A stretch of DNA of 64,000 bases from Massilia brevitalea (GCF_030711405.1 NZ_JAULSI010000020.1:32134-96133); one strand, 5' to 3'. Counted from the first letter of the stretch, positions 16,315-26,402 are shown. Translations and numbers: made by a program. Notes: generated by a model from the sequence alone, not told the origin.

Positions 16315-18696
16315 TTGAATCTCTCACCCCTGCCCCTTGCCGTCTTCGTGGTCGACGCCGCCGGCGTCATCACGAGCTGGAACCGGGCCTGCGAAATGCT
16401 CGCTGGCTACACGGTGTCGGACATCCGCCACCAGACCCTGGACCGCGTGGTCGAGTTCAACGACGCCGGCGGCGGCGTGTCGATGGCGGCGCGCGCCGAT
16501 GCCGAATCGGTCGGCTTCCTGCTGTGCGCCAACGGCCACCGCCTGCCGATCCGCGTGACGGTGGCACCGCAATCCTACGATCCGGGCCAGCCCGGCGCCT
16601 ACAGCGTGATCGTCATTCCGCGCAATGGCCATAGCCCGCCGCGCTATTCGCTGATCCAGGACTTGCCGGTGGCCGACATCATCGAAGGCCTGCCCTGCGT
16701 GTTCTATGTGATCGACCAGAGCGGTCACCTGCTGCTGTGGAACCACCAGCTCGAAGAAGCGCTGGAAATGTCGAGCGAGGAGCTGCCGACGAGTAACGTC
16801 AAGTTCTTCTTCGACGAAAAAGAGCGGCCCACGATCGTGCAAAAGATCCTGGACGCGTTCGACTACGGCAGTTCCTCGCACGAAGCCGAACTGATCAGCA
16901 AGCACGGCAAGCGCACCACCTTCCTGTTCCATTGCGCGCGCACCAGCCTGGGCAGCCTGCCCTGCATATTCGGCACCGGGCTCGACATCGAGGCACGCAA
17001 GCGCACCGAGCAGGGGCTGCGGGTGCGCGAGCGCGCAATGTTCTCGAGCGTGAACGCGATCCTGATCACCTGCTGCGAAGGCGGCGACAACAAGATCGAA
17101 TACGTCAACCCCGCCTTCGAGCAGATTACCGGCTACACACTGGCGGAAATCAAGGGCCGCAACCCGCGCTTCATGCGCATCGAAGGCTGCGACGTGTCGG
17201 AACACAGGCGCATCCACGATGCGCTCGTGCACAAGGAAAGCGTGCGCTCGGTGCTGCGCAACGCACGCAAGAACGGCGAAGTGTTCTGGAACGACCTGCG
17301 CATCGACCCGGTGACGAACATCGATGGCGAGGTGACGCATTTCGTGGCGGTGATCAACGACATCACCGAAGCGCGCTATTACGAGCGCCGCCTGCACCAC
17401 CTGGCCCACCACGACCCGCTCACCGGCCTGGCCAACCGCACCCTGCTGCAAGACCAGCTGAAGCAGGCGATCGACCATGCGTTGGAATATGGGGTGCTGG
17501 GTGCGCTGGCCTTTCTCGACCTCGACAACTTCAAGCACATCAACGACAACTTCGGCCACGAAGCGGGCGACGTGGTGCTGCAAGAAATTGCCAGCCGCCT
17601 GAAAGCGAACGTGCGCGAACACGACACGGTCGCGCGCGTCGGCGGCGACGAGTTCGTGCTGGTGATCAACGACCAGCCCAGCGCCGAGCATGTGGCCGAC
17701 CTGGTCGAGCGCATCCGCCGCAGCGTGCGCGCGCCGATCGACGTGGCCGGCCGCGAAATCGTGCCCGGCACCAGCATCGGCGTCAGCCTGTTCCCGCTCG
17801 ACGGTGACAGCGTCGACCGCGTGATGCGCGCCGCCGATGCCGCCATGTACCACGCCAAGGCCCTGGGCAAGAACAACGCCCAGTTCTATACGGCGGAGCT
17901 GAACCAGATCGTGCACCAGCACCTGATGCTGGAGGCAAGCCTGAGCCGCGCCATCCGCAACGACGAACTGATGCTCGGCTACCAGCCGAAGGTGGACCTG
18001 CGCACCGGCAAGGTGGTCGGGGCCGAAGCCCTGGTGCGCTGGCGCCATCCCGAACAGGGCATGATTTCCCCGGACGAATTCATTCCCGTAGCCGAGGAAA
18101 CCGGCCTCATCGTGCCGCTGGGCGAGTGGGTGATCGCCGAGGCATGCGGCGCCCTGAAAGCCTTGCGCGCGCTCGGCATCGAAGACTTCGTGATTTCCGT
18201 GAATTTGTCGGCGCGGCAGTTACGCCAGCGCCAGTTTGCACGCCACCTGGCCGAGGTGCTGAAGCGCCACGGGGTCGACCCGCACATGCTGGAACTGGAA
18301 GTGACGGAAAGCCAGCTGATGGACCGGCCAGCCGAGGCGACGGAGGCGCTGGCCGAACTGAAGACGCTGGGCGTGCGCCTGTCGATCGACGACTTCGGCA
18401 CCGGTTATTCGAGCCTGAGCCGCCTGCAGAAATTCCCGGTCGACTTCATCAAGATCGACCGGTCCTTCCTGGGCGGCGGCCTGCACGACGGCCATGCCGT
18501 GATCACGCGCGCCATCATCGCGCTCGGCCACAACCTGAAAATGAAGGTCATTGCCGAAGGTGTGGAAACCTTCGAGCAGCTCGCGTTCCTGCGTGCCCAT
18601 CATTGCGACCAGATGCAGGGCTATTACTTCAGCGCCGCGCTGTCGCAAGAAAAATTGCAAGAGATGGTATGCAATGACGACAGATTACCAGCGTAA
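16315..18696 (+). CDS. PAS-PAS-PAS-GGDEF-EAL cyclic-di-GMP turnover protein
   Basis: 793 residues starting at TTG, supported by AGGAGAA at 16304 with normal spacing. Three PAS sensor regions are seen: about 1-100 (FVVDAAGVITSWNRACEMLA), 115-235 and 245-360 (IEYVNPAFEQITGYTLAEIK). A diguanylate cyclase domain has intact GGDEF at 443-447, and a phosphodiesterase domain has EAL at 571-573 with DDFGTGYSS and IAEGVET motifs, so both activities are possible. There is no membrane segment, so it is cytoplasmic. It follows fliR by 260 bases with no gene between. The ligand of the PAS domains is unknown. Confidence 0.95.
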   Translation: MNLSPLPLAVFVVDAAGVITSWNRACEMLAGYTVSDIRHQTLDRVVEFNDAGGGVSMAARADAESVGFLLCANGHRLPIRVTVAPQSYDPGQPGAYSVIVIPRNGHSPPRYSLIQDLPVADIIEGLPCVFYVIDQSGHLLLWNHQLEEALEMSSEELPTSNVKFFFDEKERPTIVQKILDAFDYGSSSHEAELISKHGKRTTFLFHCARTSLGSLPCIFGTGLDIEARKRTEQGLRVRERAMFSSVNAILITCCEGGDNKIEYVNPAFEQITGYTLAEIKGRNPRFMRIEGCDVSEHRRIHDALVHKESVRSVLRNARKNGEVFWNDLRIDPVTNIDGEVTHFVAVINDITEARYYERRLHHLAHHDPLTGLANRTLLQDQLKQAIDHALEYGVLGALAFLDLDNFKHINDNFGHEAGDVVLQEIASRLKANVREHDTVARVGGDEFVLVINDQPSAEHVADLVERIRRSVRAPIDVAGREIVPGTSIGVSLFPLDGDSVDRVMRAADAAMYHAKALGKNNAQFYTAELNQIVHQHLMLEASLSRAIRNDELMLGYQPKVDLRTGKVVGAEALVRWRHPEQGMISPDEFIPVAEETGLIVPLGEWVIAEACGALKALRALGIEDFVISVNLSARQLRQRQFARHLAEVLKRHGVDPHMLELEVTESQLMDRPAEATEALAELKTLGVRLSIDDFGTGYSSLSRLQKFPVDFIKIDRSFLGGGLHDGHAVITRAIIALGHNLKMKVIAEGVETFEQLAFLRAHHCDQMQGYYFSAALSQEKLQEMVCNDDRLPA

Positions 18697-18807
18697 ATAC
18701 ATTTGGCGTATCGAAAATTTTAATTCTTTGTAGAAATTCTTTACACTGTGCAACTATAGAAAGCGACAAAAAATCTAAGTTTCTGAATTTACAAGATAAT
18801 TTCCAGT

Positions 18808-18823
18808 TGGCACGATGTTTGCT
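18808..18823 (+). promoter_or_regulatory. Sigma-54 (RpoN) promoter of the PEP-CTERM gene
   Basis: TGGCAC-GATGT-TTGCT matches the -24/-12 consensus TGGCAC-N5-TTGCW at every position. It lies 49 bases before the ATG at 18872, inside an AT-rich spacer (18697-18871) unlike the GC-rich coding sequence around it. A sigma-54 promoter needs an enhancer-binding activator; none is encoded in this window. Confidence 0.88.
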
Positions 18824-18871
18824 CAATAGGTAACGAAGTCCTTTTCGATACCTGTTCCAACTGGAGAAATA

Positions 18872-19534
18872 ATGAAAGCAATGATCAAGCGCGCCCTTCC
18901 TGCCCTGCTGCTCGCCGCTGCGGCTTCCGCCAATGCAAGTGTTATTGAGCTAGGATCGGTCGACAAGAACTACGGCAGCGCAAAAGGCAATGTCAACCCG
19001 AATACCGGCATACGCAAGCCTTGCGACAAAGTGACGGGCAACGCAGTCACGGTCAAGGATACGGCGTCGGGCTGCACCAGGTTCAATGACGAATTCGATT
19101 TCAGCACGATCGATTACAAAAGCATCGACAGCTTCGACCTGACCTTAAGCTTCAGCAATACCAATGACTTCTTCAAGCTCGTCAACACGAAAACCTACGA
19201 AAACTGGTTCGTGGGCGTTGGCGACCAGGCCGATCATGTTTCGAGCAGCCTGATGAGCATGACCAAGAGCAACGCTGTCATCAGCCAGACCTTCCACATC
19301 GACGCTGCCAGCCACGCTGATGTATTCTCGAACATCGCCAGCAGCGGCAAGTTCTACCTGTCGTTCTACGACGAGTCGTGGGTCGTGAGCGACTTCACCC
19401 TGCGCAGCGCCAGCTTGCGACTCAACGGCTCGAACATTGCCGCCGACGTGCCGGAACCATCGAGCCTGGCCCTGTTCGGCGTGGCGATGCTGGGCGCCGC
19501 TTACGCTCGCCGCCGCCGCAATCAGCTGATGTAA
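18872..19534 (+). CDS. PEP-CTERM sorting domain protein (exosortase substrate)
   Basis: 220 residues. A signal peptide (MKAMIKRALPALLLAAAASA-NAS) is followed by a beta-rich secreted domain without a named family. The C-terminal sorting signal has VPEPSS at 193-198, a hydrophobic helix LALFGVAMLGAAYA and an RRRR cluster at 213-216. Such proteins are cut by exosortase EpsH/XrtA and are associated with exopolysaccharide. Two cysteines (51, 68) could form a disulfide. CTGGAG precedes the ATG, and a sigma-54 promoter lies upstream. It is out of place among flagellar genes and ends convergently with flgL, overlapping it by 13 bases. Confidence 0.93.
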   Translation: MKAMIKRALPALLLAAAASANASVIELGSVDKNYGSAKGNVNPNTGIRKPCDKVTGNAVTVKDTASGCTRFNDEFDFSTIDYKSIDSFDLTLSFSNTNDFFKLVNTKTYENWFVGVGDQADHVSSSLMSMTKSNAVISQTFHIDAASHADVFSNIASSGKFYLSFYDESWVVSDFTLRSASLRLNGSNIAADVPEPSSLALFGVAMLGAAYARRRRNQLM

Positions 19535-20745
19535 TTGAACAGCGACAGCCCCGACATGGTCTTGAACGACACCTGGGCTGCCTGCAAGGTTGACTGCTGG
19601 GTCGAGAAATCCGAAATGGCCTTGACCACGTCGAGGTCCTGCAGCTTCGAGAGGGTCGATGCGTACTGGACGCCCAGGTCGGCGCCGGCGCTCTCGAGGT
19701 AGTCCACTTCCTTCATCCGCGAACCGACCGAGGCCCGCGCCGACAGGATATTGTCGAGCGCGGAGCCGAGGTTTTCACCGGCCACCGTCAGCTTGTTGGT
19801 CAGTGCCGCGCGGCCGGCTTCGTCGTCGGTCGACGTGCGCAAGGCCGTCACCAGGTTCGACAGCGTCGCGAACACCGACTCCTTTTGCGCCGGCTTGACC
19901 TCGAAGCTGTCGCCGTCGGCAGGGCTGCCCTTGACGTCGAAGGACACCGCACCAACGGTGATCTTCTGGCCCTCGATATAGGGTTTGCCGCTGACCAGCT
20001 GCTCCGGCGGATCGGCCGTATTGTCGGTCACGGTATAGGTGGTCGCGGCCGGCGTTCCGGTTTGCTGAAACGACAGCGTGTACGCATGACCATTGAGCAG
20101 CGAAGGATCGACCACCGAGCCGCTGGTGGCCACCGCCGAGCCTTTGTTACCCGCGGCCATGACGGTCTGGTAGCTGCCGTTGCCGGTACGTGCGCCTTCG
20201 AACACCGCATTGCCGGTCTCGCTGATGGCCAGGGTGCGCGAGGCGCCCACTTGCAGCATGCGCTGGCCCTGGTCGCCCTGGTAGTCCGCACCGCCCTCGA
20301 CCTCGACGAACGGTACCGTGGTGCTGCGGTAGCCGGAAAACAGATAATGGCCGCTACCGTCGGTACTGTTCGCCACACCCAGCAGATCCTGCATGCGCGC
20401 CTCGATTTCGCCGGCGATCTTCTCGCGGTCGCTCTTGTTGAGCGCGCCATTGCCGGCCTGCACCAGCAAGGTTTGCACATCCATCACCCGGTTGCCGCCT
20501 TCGTTCAGCGCCTGCTCCACCAGGGCCAGGGCGCTGGTGGCGCTGTTGCGGTTGGTGGCGTACTGGGTGTTGAGCGACTGTGATTGCGTCACCTCGAGCG
20601 CGCGCGCCGCGGCGATCGGGTCGTCGGCCGCAGTCAGGATGCGCGTATTGGCCGACAGCTGGTTTTGCGTCCTCGCCAGTTGCGACTGCAGCGAGTTGAG
20701 CTGATTCGTGGCGTTTTCATAGATGGTTCGGGTACTGATGCGCAT
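19522..20745 (-). CDS. flgL: Flagellar hook-filament junction protein FlgL
   Basis: 407 residues. MRISTRTIYENATNQLNSLQ is the flagellin-like N-terminal helix, and LQDLDVVKAISDFSTQQSTL...SFKTMSGLSLFNYIS is the matching C-terminal helix. Between them is a variable domain. FlgL (HAP3) joins hook and filament together with FlgK. The start is placed at 20745 because the upstream codons in frame do not fit the family. It is the last gene of the flgB-L operon. Confidence 0.95.
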   Translation of the reverse strand: MRISTRTIYENATNQLNSLQSQLARTQNQLSANTRILTAADDPIAAARALEVTQSQSLNTQYATNRNSATSALALVEQALNEGGNRVMDVQTLLVQAGNGALNKSDREKIAGEIEARMQDLLGVANSTDGSGHYLFSGYRSTTVPFVEVEGGADYQGDQGQRMLQVGASRTLAISETGNAVFEGARTGNGSYQTVMAAGNKGSAVATSGSVVDPSLLNGHAYTLSFQQTGTPAATTYTVTDNTADPPEQLVSGKPYIEGQKITVGAVSFDVKGSPADGDSFEVKPAQKESVFATLSNLVTALRTSTDDEAGRAALTNKLTVAGENLGSALDNILSARASVGSRMKEVDYLESAGADLGVQYASTLSKLQDLDVVKAISDFSTQQSTLQAAQVSFKTMSGLSLFNYIS

Positions 20746-20770
20746 GGTGTGCTCCGCTTGCGTTCCGGGT

Positions 20771-22711
20771 TCAGCGTGCGATCGACAGCAAGGTGTCGAA
20801 GATGCTGGTGGCAATTTGCATCACCTTGCCGGCGGCCTGGTAAGCCTGCTGGTATTTCATCAGGTTCGCCGCTTCCTCGTCCAGGTTGACACCTGAAACG
20901 TTCTCGGCCGAGGCCTGCACTTCCTTGAACAGCGCCTCGCTCGCGCTCGCGCTGACCTGCACTTCGCGCGTCTTGTTGCCGACCGAGCTGACGGTCTGGG
21001 CAAATGCCGACTGGAACGTGGCACTGCCATTATTCAGGATGTTTTTCGTTTGCAGCCCGGCCAGCGCCAGCATGTTGCGGGTATCGGCGCTGGCGCCGGT
21101 GTTGGCAGCGATACTGAAGCTGTCGGTATCCATGGGTGCGCCCGACAGCTTCACGCTCACGCCATTGAAGCTGTAGGTCGCGCCGGCCTTGAACGCGATA
21201 TTGCCGTCGGCATCGGGCTCGGCCGCCTTGCCATCGACGGTCACCGCGGCCGGATCGGGAAATCCGGACAGCATGCCGCCGGCGTAGCTCAGCGTCACGG
21301 GCAGCGCCGGTGGCGCCGCGAAATAGCCGGCGTCGACGCTACCGGCGCTGATCTGGCCGCTTCCCTTGTTCGACTGCGGAACCGCGGTCGCCAGCGGCGC
21401 GGCGGCGGCGATCTGGCTCACGTCCGACAGCGCCAGCTGCAGGCTCGACGCACCGTTGGCGCTCGGGCGCACCAGGTAGCTGTCGCCGGCGATCGGGGTG
21501 CCGGAAAAATGGAAATCCACGCCGTCCTTGCTGAAGGTCGTGCCGTTCGCATCATAGGGATCGACCTTGGTGCGCTCCTTGTCGGACAGGCGCGTGACGT
21601 AGAAGCTGCTGCCGTCCGTCTCCACCCGGTAATCGCTGTCGGTAAGCAGCGCCGGGTCGGCGATGGCGGCATCGACAGCCGCCGTGGCCGGCCGCACGTT
21701 GGTCACGGCCGCCGCCACGTAGGCCTGGCCCGTCTTGAAAAAATCCTGGCCCTGTGCACGCGCCGGATCGATTCCGAGCTTGTGCTGGTCATTGAAGCTG
21801 GTCGCCAGGCCGATCGCCAGGCGGCCGACCGCGTTCTGCACGCGGTCCAGCGTGTTCGTGCGGAACTCCAGCAAGGCGCCGAGCTCGCCGCCGGCCAGCG
21901 CATTTTCCGGCAAGGCCACCGTCTTGTCGCCGGTAACATAGCCTACCGTCACGCGCGACAAGTCGGTCGGCGACTTCAACGCCGCCAGCTGGAACGACTG
22001 CTGGCCCATGACGAGCGGCTGGCCATTGCCGATCGAGACGTTCAGGGCATTGTTGTTCCCGACCGTGACGGTCGCCTTGACGTGCTGGTTCAGCTCCGTC
22101 ACCAGCTGGTCGCGCTGGTCGAGCATGTCGTTCGGCTGCCTGCCTGTGCCATAACCGGCGATCTTGTTGTTCAGGTCTGCGATTTGCCGGGCGTAGGAAT
22201 TGATCAGGGTGACGTTCGATTCGATCTGCGTATTGACGCCGGCATCAATTTCCTCGAGGCGCATGTCAATCTGCTGGAAGGTGCCGGCCAGCGAGGCGCC
22301 TGCCGACAGCAGCGACTGGCGCGACGCTGCCGACCCGCCGTTGGCACTGACGTCCTGCACTGCCGCAAAGAAGTTCTGCATCGCCGGTGACAGGCCCGAG
22401 GTGGTATTCGACAGCAAATTGTCGACCTGGCTGATCTGCGCGTAATAGGTGTCGAACGACGCCTTGCTGGCGCCTGCGGTGCGCACCTGGGTGTTCAGGA
22501 AATCGTCGCTGTAGCGCTTGATTTCGGCAATCTTGGTGCCGGTGCCAACGAATCCGGAGCCGGTCTCGACCGGGGTCGACGTGGCCTGCACCACGCCCTG
22601 GCGGCTGTAGCCGGCCACATTGGCGTTGGTGATGTTGTGGCCAGTCGTGCTGAGCGCGGCCTGGGCCGCGTACAAGCCTGTCTTGCCGATGCTGAGAAGG
22701 TTTCCGGACAT
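20771..22711 (-). CDS. flgK: Flagellar hook-associated protein FlgK
   Basis: 646 residues. MSGNLLSIGKTGLYAAQAAL and NITNANVAGYSRQGVV form the conserved N-terminus; the C-terminus ends NLMKYQQAYQAAGKVMQIAT...FDTLLSIAR. FlgK (HAP1) is the first junction protein on the hook. The central region is long and Ala/Ser-rich, typical of the variable surface domain. It is followed by flgL after 25 bases. Confidence 0.96.
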   Translation of the reverse strand: MSGNLLSIGKTGLYAAQAALSTTGHNITNANVAGYSRQGVVQATSTPVETGSGFVGTGTKIAEIKRYSDDFLNTQVRTAGASKASFDTYYAQISQVDNLLSNTTSGLSPAMQNFFAAVQDVSANGGSAASRQSLLSAGASLAGTFQQIDMRLEEIDAGVNTQIESNVTLINSYARQIADLNNKIAGYGTGRQPNDMLDQRDQLVTELNQHVKATVTVGNNNALNVSIGNGQPLVMGQQSFQLAALKSPTDLSRVTVGYVTGDKTVALPENALAGGELGALLEFRTNTLDRVQNAVGRLAIGLATSFNDQHKLGIDPARAQGQDFFKTGQAYVAAAVTNVRPATAAVDAAIADPALLTDSDYRVETDGSSFYVTRLSDKERTKVDPYDANGTTFSKDGVDFHFSGTPIAGDSYLVRPSANGASSLQLALSDVSQIAAAAPLATAVPQSNKGSGQISAGSVDAGYFAAPPALPVTLSYAGGMLSGFPDPAAVTVDGKAAEPDADGNIAFKAGATYSFNGVSVKLSGAPMDTDSFSIAANTGASADTRNMLALAGLQTKNILNNGSATFQSAFAQTVSSVGNKTREVQVSASASEALFKEVQASAENVSGVNLDEEAANLMKYQQAYQAAGKVMQIATSIFDTLLSIAR

Positions 22712-22779
22712 GTCGTTTCTCTATTGATGTTGTCTTTTACGGCAAGTCGCGTCGAAACTTGAACGCCTTGCGTATGTCG

Positions 22780-23718
22780 TCATGCCAATGAGTTCTTGAT
22801 AATCTTGCTCAGCTTGTGGCCGTAGTTCGGGTCGGTGGCATAGCCGGCGCGCTGCAGGCCGTGGGCAAATGCTTCGGGACTGCCTGCGCTGTTGATGACC
22901 TTTTCGTAACGTGGATTGTTCGCCAGCATGCGCGCGTAATCCTTGAACGAGTCGGCCGGCGTGTCGTAGGCGCGGAACTTTTCCACGCGGCGCTGGGCGA
23001 CGCCGTTCACGTATTCGGTGGTCACGGCGGTGGCGACCTTGCCTTTCCAGCCAGGGCCGGCCTTGATACCGAACAGATTGTTGCTGTTCGTGCCGTCGGC
23101 GTTGCGGATCATGCGCTTGCCCCAGCCGGTTTCCAGCGCGGCCTGGCCCAGCATGAACTTGGCCGGCACGCCGGTGACCTGTTCGGCCGCGGCGGCGTGG
23201 GCGCCCAGCTTTTCCTGGAAGGCCTGCACGTGCGGCGCCTGGGTGCGGCCGCTGGCGCTGATGCCCTGGGTCTGCAGGCCCGCGTCCAGGCCTTCCTTGA
23301 GCGGACCGGCTTTTGGCTTCAGCGGAATCTCGAGCGCGGCGGCCACGCCGTCGCGGCCGACCGTGGTCGAGGCTTCGCTGCCGATGGCCAGCGCCTTGGC
23401 GTCGGTCTGCACCGACAGCTGGCGGGTCAGCACGTCGGCCAGGCCCATGCCGCGCTTGGCCAGGTTCTGGCTCAGCTGCTGGTCGAGCATCGAGGTGAAC
23501 ATCTTGGTCTGCTGGTTGTCCATCAGCCCATCCTGCGGCGTGGCGTCGCGCATGCTCTTCATCATCTGGTTGATGAACATGGCTTCGAACTGGGTCGCGG
23601 CGCCCTTCAGGGCGTCGGGCGAACCGGCTTTTGCCGATTGCTTGAGCGAACCGAGGCCTTGCGCGTCGAGCGCGAACTTGCTGCTCAGGTCGTTCGTGGA
23701 TGGGCTGTTACCGATCAT
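22780..23718 (-). CDS. flgJ: Flagellar rod cap protein and muramidase FlgJ
   Basis: 312 residues. The N-terminal rod-cap domain (about 35-100; AATQFEAMFINQMMKSMRDA) is linked to a C-terminal peptidoglycan hydrolase domain of the glucosaminidase type (PAKFMLGQAALETGWGKRMI, ADGTNSNNLFGIKAGPGWKG, FRAYDTPADSFKDYARMLAN). It caps the growing rod and cuts the cell wall for passage. This two-domain form is usual in beta- and gammaproteobacteria. Confidence 0.96.
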   Translation of the reverse strand: MIGNSPSTNDLSSKFALDAQGLGSLKQSAKAGSPDALKGAATQFEAMFINQMMKSMRDATPQDGLMDNQQTKMFTSMLDQQLSQNLAKRGMGLADVLTRQLSVQTDAKALAIGSEASTTVGRDGVAAALEIPLKPKAGPLKEGLDAGLQTQGISASGRTQAPHVQAFQEKLGAHAAAAEQVTGVPAKFMLGQAALETGWGKRMIRNADGTNSNNLFGIKAGPGWKGKVATAVTTEYVNGVAQRRVEKFRAYDTPADSFKDYARMLANNPRYEKVINSAGSPEAFAHGLQRAGYATDPNYGHKLSKIIKNSLA

Positions 23719-23727
23719 TGCGGGTCC

Positions 23728-24849
23728 TTAGATGATCTCGAGTTCGGCGCGCAGCGACCCTGCGGCTTTCAGGGCCTGCAAAATGGCCAGCAGGTCTTGC
23801 GGCGAAGCGCCGATCGAATTCATGGCCTTCACGACTTCCGCCAGCGAGGCGCCGCCTTTCACCAGCAGCACCTTGCCCGGGTCCTGCTTGATTTCCACGC
23901 TAGGCGTGGTGGTCACCGCGGTCTGGCCGCGCGAACCCGGCGCCGGCTGGCTGACGTTGGTGTCGGCGCCGATCGTCACCGACAGATTGCCGTGCGAAAT
24001 GGCGCAGGTGTCGAGCGTGACGGCCTGGTTCATCACCACCGAACCGGTGCGCGCGTTCAGGATCACTTTCGCGGCGGCGGCGGCCGGCTTGACGTCGATG
24101 TTTTCCAGCAGGCCAATGAAGCTGACGCGGGCATCCGACGAAGCCGGGGTGCGCACGCGGATCACGCGGCCGTCGAGGGCGGTGGCGGTGCCGGCGCCGA
24201 ACTGGTTGTTCACGGCCTCGACCACACGGCTGGCGGTGGCGAAGTCGGTGTTGTTCAGCTCCAGGCGGATCTGGTTGTTTTCGCCCAGGTTCGAGGCGAC
24301 CGCGCGCTCGACGGTGGCGCCGGCCGAGATCTTGCCGACCGACAGGTGATTCACCTGGGTCTGCACACCGCCGCCGGCGGAGGCACCCACGCCGCCGACC
24401 AGCACGTTACCCTGGGCCATGGCGTAGACCTGGCCATCGGCGCCGTGCAGCGGGGTCATGAGCAAGGTACCGCCGCGCAGGCTTTTCGCGTTACCGATCG
24501 ACGACACGGTGATGTCGATGTTCTGGCCCGGCTGGGCGAACGCCGGCAGCGAGGTCGTGACCATCACGGCCGCGACGTTCTTCAGCTGCAGCTGGCCGGT
24601 CGGCGGCAGATTCACGCCCTTCTGCTGCAGCATGGCGATGATCGACTGCACGGTGAACGGGGTCTGGCTGGTCTGGTCGCCGGTGCCGTCCAGGCCCACC
24701 ACCAGGCCATAGCCCGACAGCTGGTTCTGGCGCACGCCGGCGATGCTGGTCATGTCCTTCAGGCGCTCGGCATGCGCCAGCGGCGCCAGGAAGGTAGACG
24801 TCGCGGTCAGGGCAGCGCACAGCGCCAGCAGCGGGAAATTCAAACGCAT
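23728..24849 (-). CDS. flgI: Flagellar P-ring protein FlgI
   Basis: 373 residues. A cleaved signal peptide (LNFPLLALCAALTATSTFLA-PLAHA) is followed by ERLKDMTSIAGVRQNQLSGY and GLVVGLDGTGDQTSQTPFTV, the P-ring signature. FlgI polymerises in the periplasm around the rod. The ATG at 24849 is preceded by GGAG with five bases spacing, preferred over a GTG two codons upstream. Confidence 0.97.
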   Translation of the reverse strand: MRLNFPLLALCAALTATSTFLAPLAHAERLKDMTSIAGVRQNQLSGYGLVVGLDGTGDQTSQTPFTVQSIIAMLQQKGVNLPPTGQLQLKNVAAVMVTTSLPAFAQPGQNIDITVSSIGNAKSLRGGTLLMTPLHGADGQVYAMAQGNVLVGGVGASAGGGVQTQVNHLSVGKISAGATVERAVASNLGENNQIRLELNNTDFATASRVVEAVNNQFGAGTATALDGRVIRVRTPASSDARVSFIGLLENIDVKPAAAAAKVILNARTGSVVMNQAVTLDTCAISHGNLSVTIGADTNVSQPAPGSRGQTAVTTTPSVEIKQDPGKVLLVKGGASLAEVVKAMNSIGASPQDLLAILQALKAAGSLRAELEII

Positions 24850-24872
24850 GATCACTCCGGAATCAGAAAGGC

Positions 24873-25523
24873 TTAGAACGGCAGCAGCGACTGGAAGAAG
24901 CGCGACATCATCGAGTTCATCTCGGCGCGGTCGAGCTGGCTGCTGGTGCGGTATTCCACGCGCGCATCGGCCACCAGGGTCGACGACACGACATTGCCGT
25001 TCTGGATGGTGTCGGGGCTGACCATGCCCGAGAAGCGGATGAACTCGATGCCCTTGTTCATCGCCACCTGCTTTTCGCCGGCCACGATCAGGTTGCCGTT
25101 CGACAGCACCTCGGTCACGGTGACGCCGATGGTGCCGGTAAAGGCATTGCTGGCGCTCTGGTTGTCGCCGTCGGCAAACTTGATGCCGCCTTCGGTGGCC
25201 ACGTTCGCGCCCAGTTTCGATTGCAGCGGGCCCGGCAGGCCGAAGCTGGCACTGCCCGTCTTGTTGCCCGAGCTGGTGCCGGCTTTATTTGCCGAGGTCT
25301 TCTCGACGATGTTGATCGTCAGCAGGTCGCCGATCTGGCGCGCACGGCGGTCTTCGAACATCGGGCGGTAGCGCGCGGCGTTGTAGATGGCGCCGTCGGT
25401 CGGCGGCGCGACTTCGGCCAGGGCCGGACGGGCGCTGCGCGTTTCCTGCACGATCGAGCTGGGCGTGGTGGCGCAGCCGGCGATGACGACGGAGAACGTG
25501 GCGATGAAAGCGATTTTCTTCAT
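24873..25523 (-). CDS. flgH: Flagellar L-ring lipoprotein FlgH
   Basis: 216 residues. A lipoprotein signal with lipobox VIAGC (lipidated Cys17) is followed by the FlgH domain: MFEDRRARQIGDLLTINIVE, NGNLIVAGEKQVAMNKGIEF, IRFSGMVSPDTIQNGNVVSS and a C-terminal MNSMMSRFFQSLLPF. FlgH forms the outer-membrane bushing of the flagellum. It sits between flgG and flgI, as usual. Confidence 0.97.
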   Translation of the reverse strand: MKKIAFIATFSVVIAGCATTPSSIVQETRSARPALAEVAPPTDGAIYNAARYRPMFEDRRARQIGDLLTINIVEKTSANKAGTSSGNKTGSASFGLPGPLQSKLGANVATEGGIKFADGDNQSASNAFTGTIGVTVTEVLSNGNLIVAGEKQVAMNKGIEFIRFSGMVSPDTIQNGNVVSSTLVADARVEYRTSSQLDRAEMNSMMSRFFQSLLPF

Positions 25524-25546
25524 GGTTGGACGTAAAAGAAGTCGGA

Positions 25547-26329
25547 TTAGAGCTGGGCCAGTTTTTGCAGCATCTGGTCGGACGTCGTGATCGCCTTGCT
25601 GTTGATCTCGTAAGCCCGCTGGGTCTGGATCATGTTGACCATTTCCTCGACCACGTTCACGTTCGACGTTTCCACATAGCCCTGCATGATCACGCCGGCG
25701 CCGTTGGTGCCCGGGGTGTTCGCGTTCGGGTTACCCGAGGCGGTGGTTTCCAGGTACAGGTTCTCGCCTTTCGACTCCAGGCCGGCCGGATTGATGAAAG
25801 TGATCAATTGCAGGTTGCCGACCTGGGTGATGGCGGTGGAGCCGGCGGTCTTCACCGACACGGTGCCGTCGCGGCCGACGGTAATGCTCTCGGCATTCGC
25901 CGGCACGGTGATCGGCGGCTGCAGCGGGTAGCCGCTGGAGGTGACGAGCGTACCGTTGGCGTCGGTCTGGAACGAGCCGTCGCGGGTGTAGGCCTGGGTG
26001 CCGTCGGGCAGCAGCACCGGGAAGAAGCCGCCGCCATTGATCATGACGTCCTTCGAGTTGCCGGTTTCCTGCGGGTTACCCTGGGTGAAGATGCGCTCGG
26101 TCGAGACGGCGCGCACACCGGTACCGAGCTGCAGGCCGGATGGCAGGTTGGTTTGCTGCGAGGATTGGGCGCCTGGTTGGCGCTGGGTCTGGTAAAGCAG
26201 GTCCTCGAACACCGCACGCGACTTCTTGAAACCGTTGGTGCTGACGTTGGCGAGGTTATTGGTGATGACGTCGAGGTTGGTTTGCTGCGCCTCGAGACCG
26301 GTCTTGGCGATGTACAGCGAACGAATCAT
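25547..26329 (-). CDS. flgG: Flagellar distal rod protein FlgG
   Basis: 260 residues, the family norm. [20 protein letters not shown] and [20 protein letters not shown] are the conserved start; [20 protein letters not shown]...[10 protein letters not shown] is the conserved end. FlgG builds the distal rod. AGGAGAAACCC just upstream fixes the ATG at 26329. Confidence 0.97.
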   Translation of the reverse strand: MIRSLYIAKTGLEAQQTNLDVITNNLANVSTNGFKKSRAVFEDLLYQTQRQPGAQSSQQTNLPSGLQLGTGVRAVSTERIFTQGNPQETGNSKDVMINGGGFFPVLLPDGTQAYTRDGSFQTDANGTLVTSSGYPLQPPITVPANAESITVGRDGTVSVKTAGSTAITQVGNLQLITFINPAGLESKGENLYLETTASGNPNANTPGTNGAGVIMQGYVETSNVNVVEEMVNMIQTQRAYEINSKAITTSDQMLQKLAQL

Positions 26330-26402
26330 GGGTTTCTCCTGTTGGCGGCGGCGCTGGTGGCAACAACGCCCCACGCACAACAGAATTATGCTGGAGAAAC
26401 AC

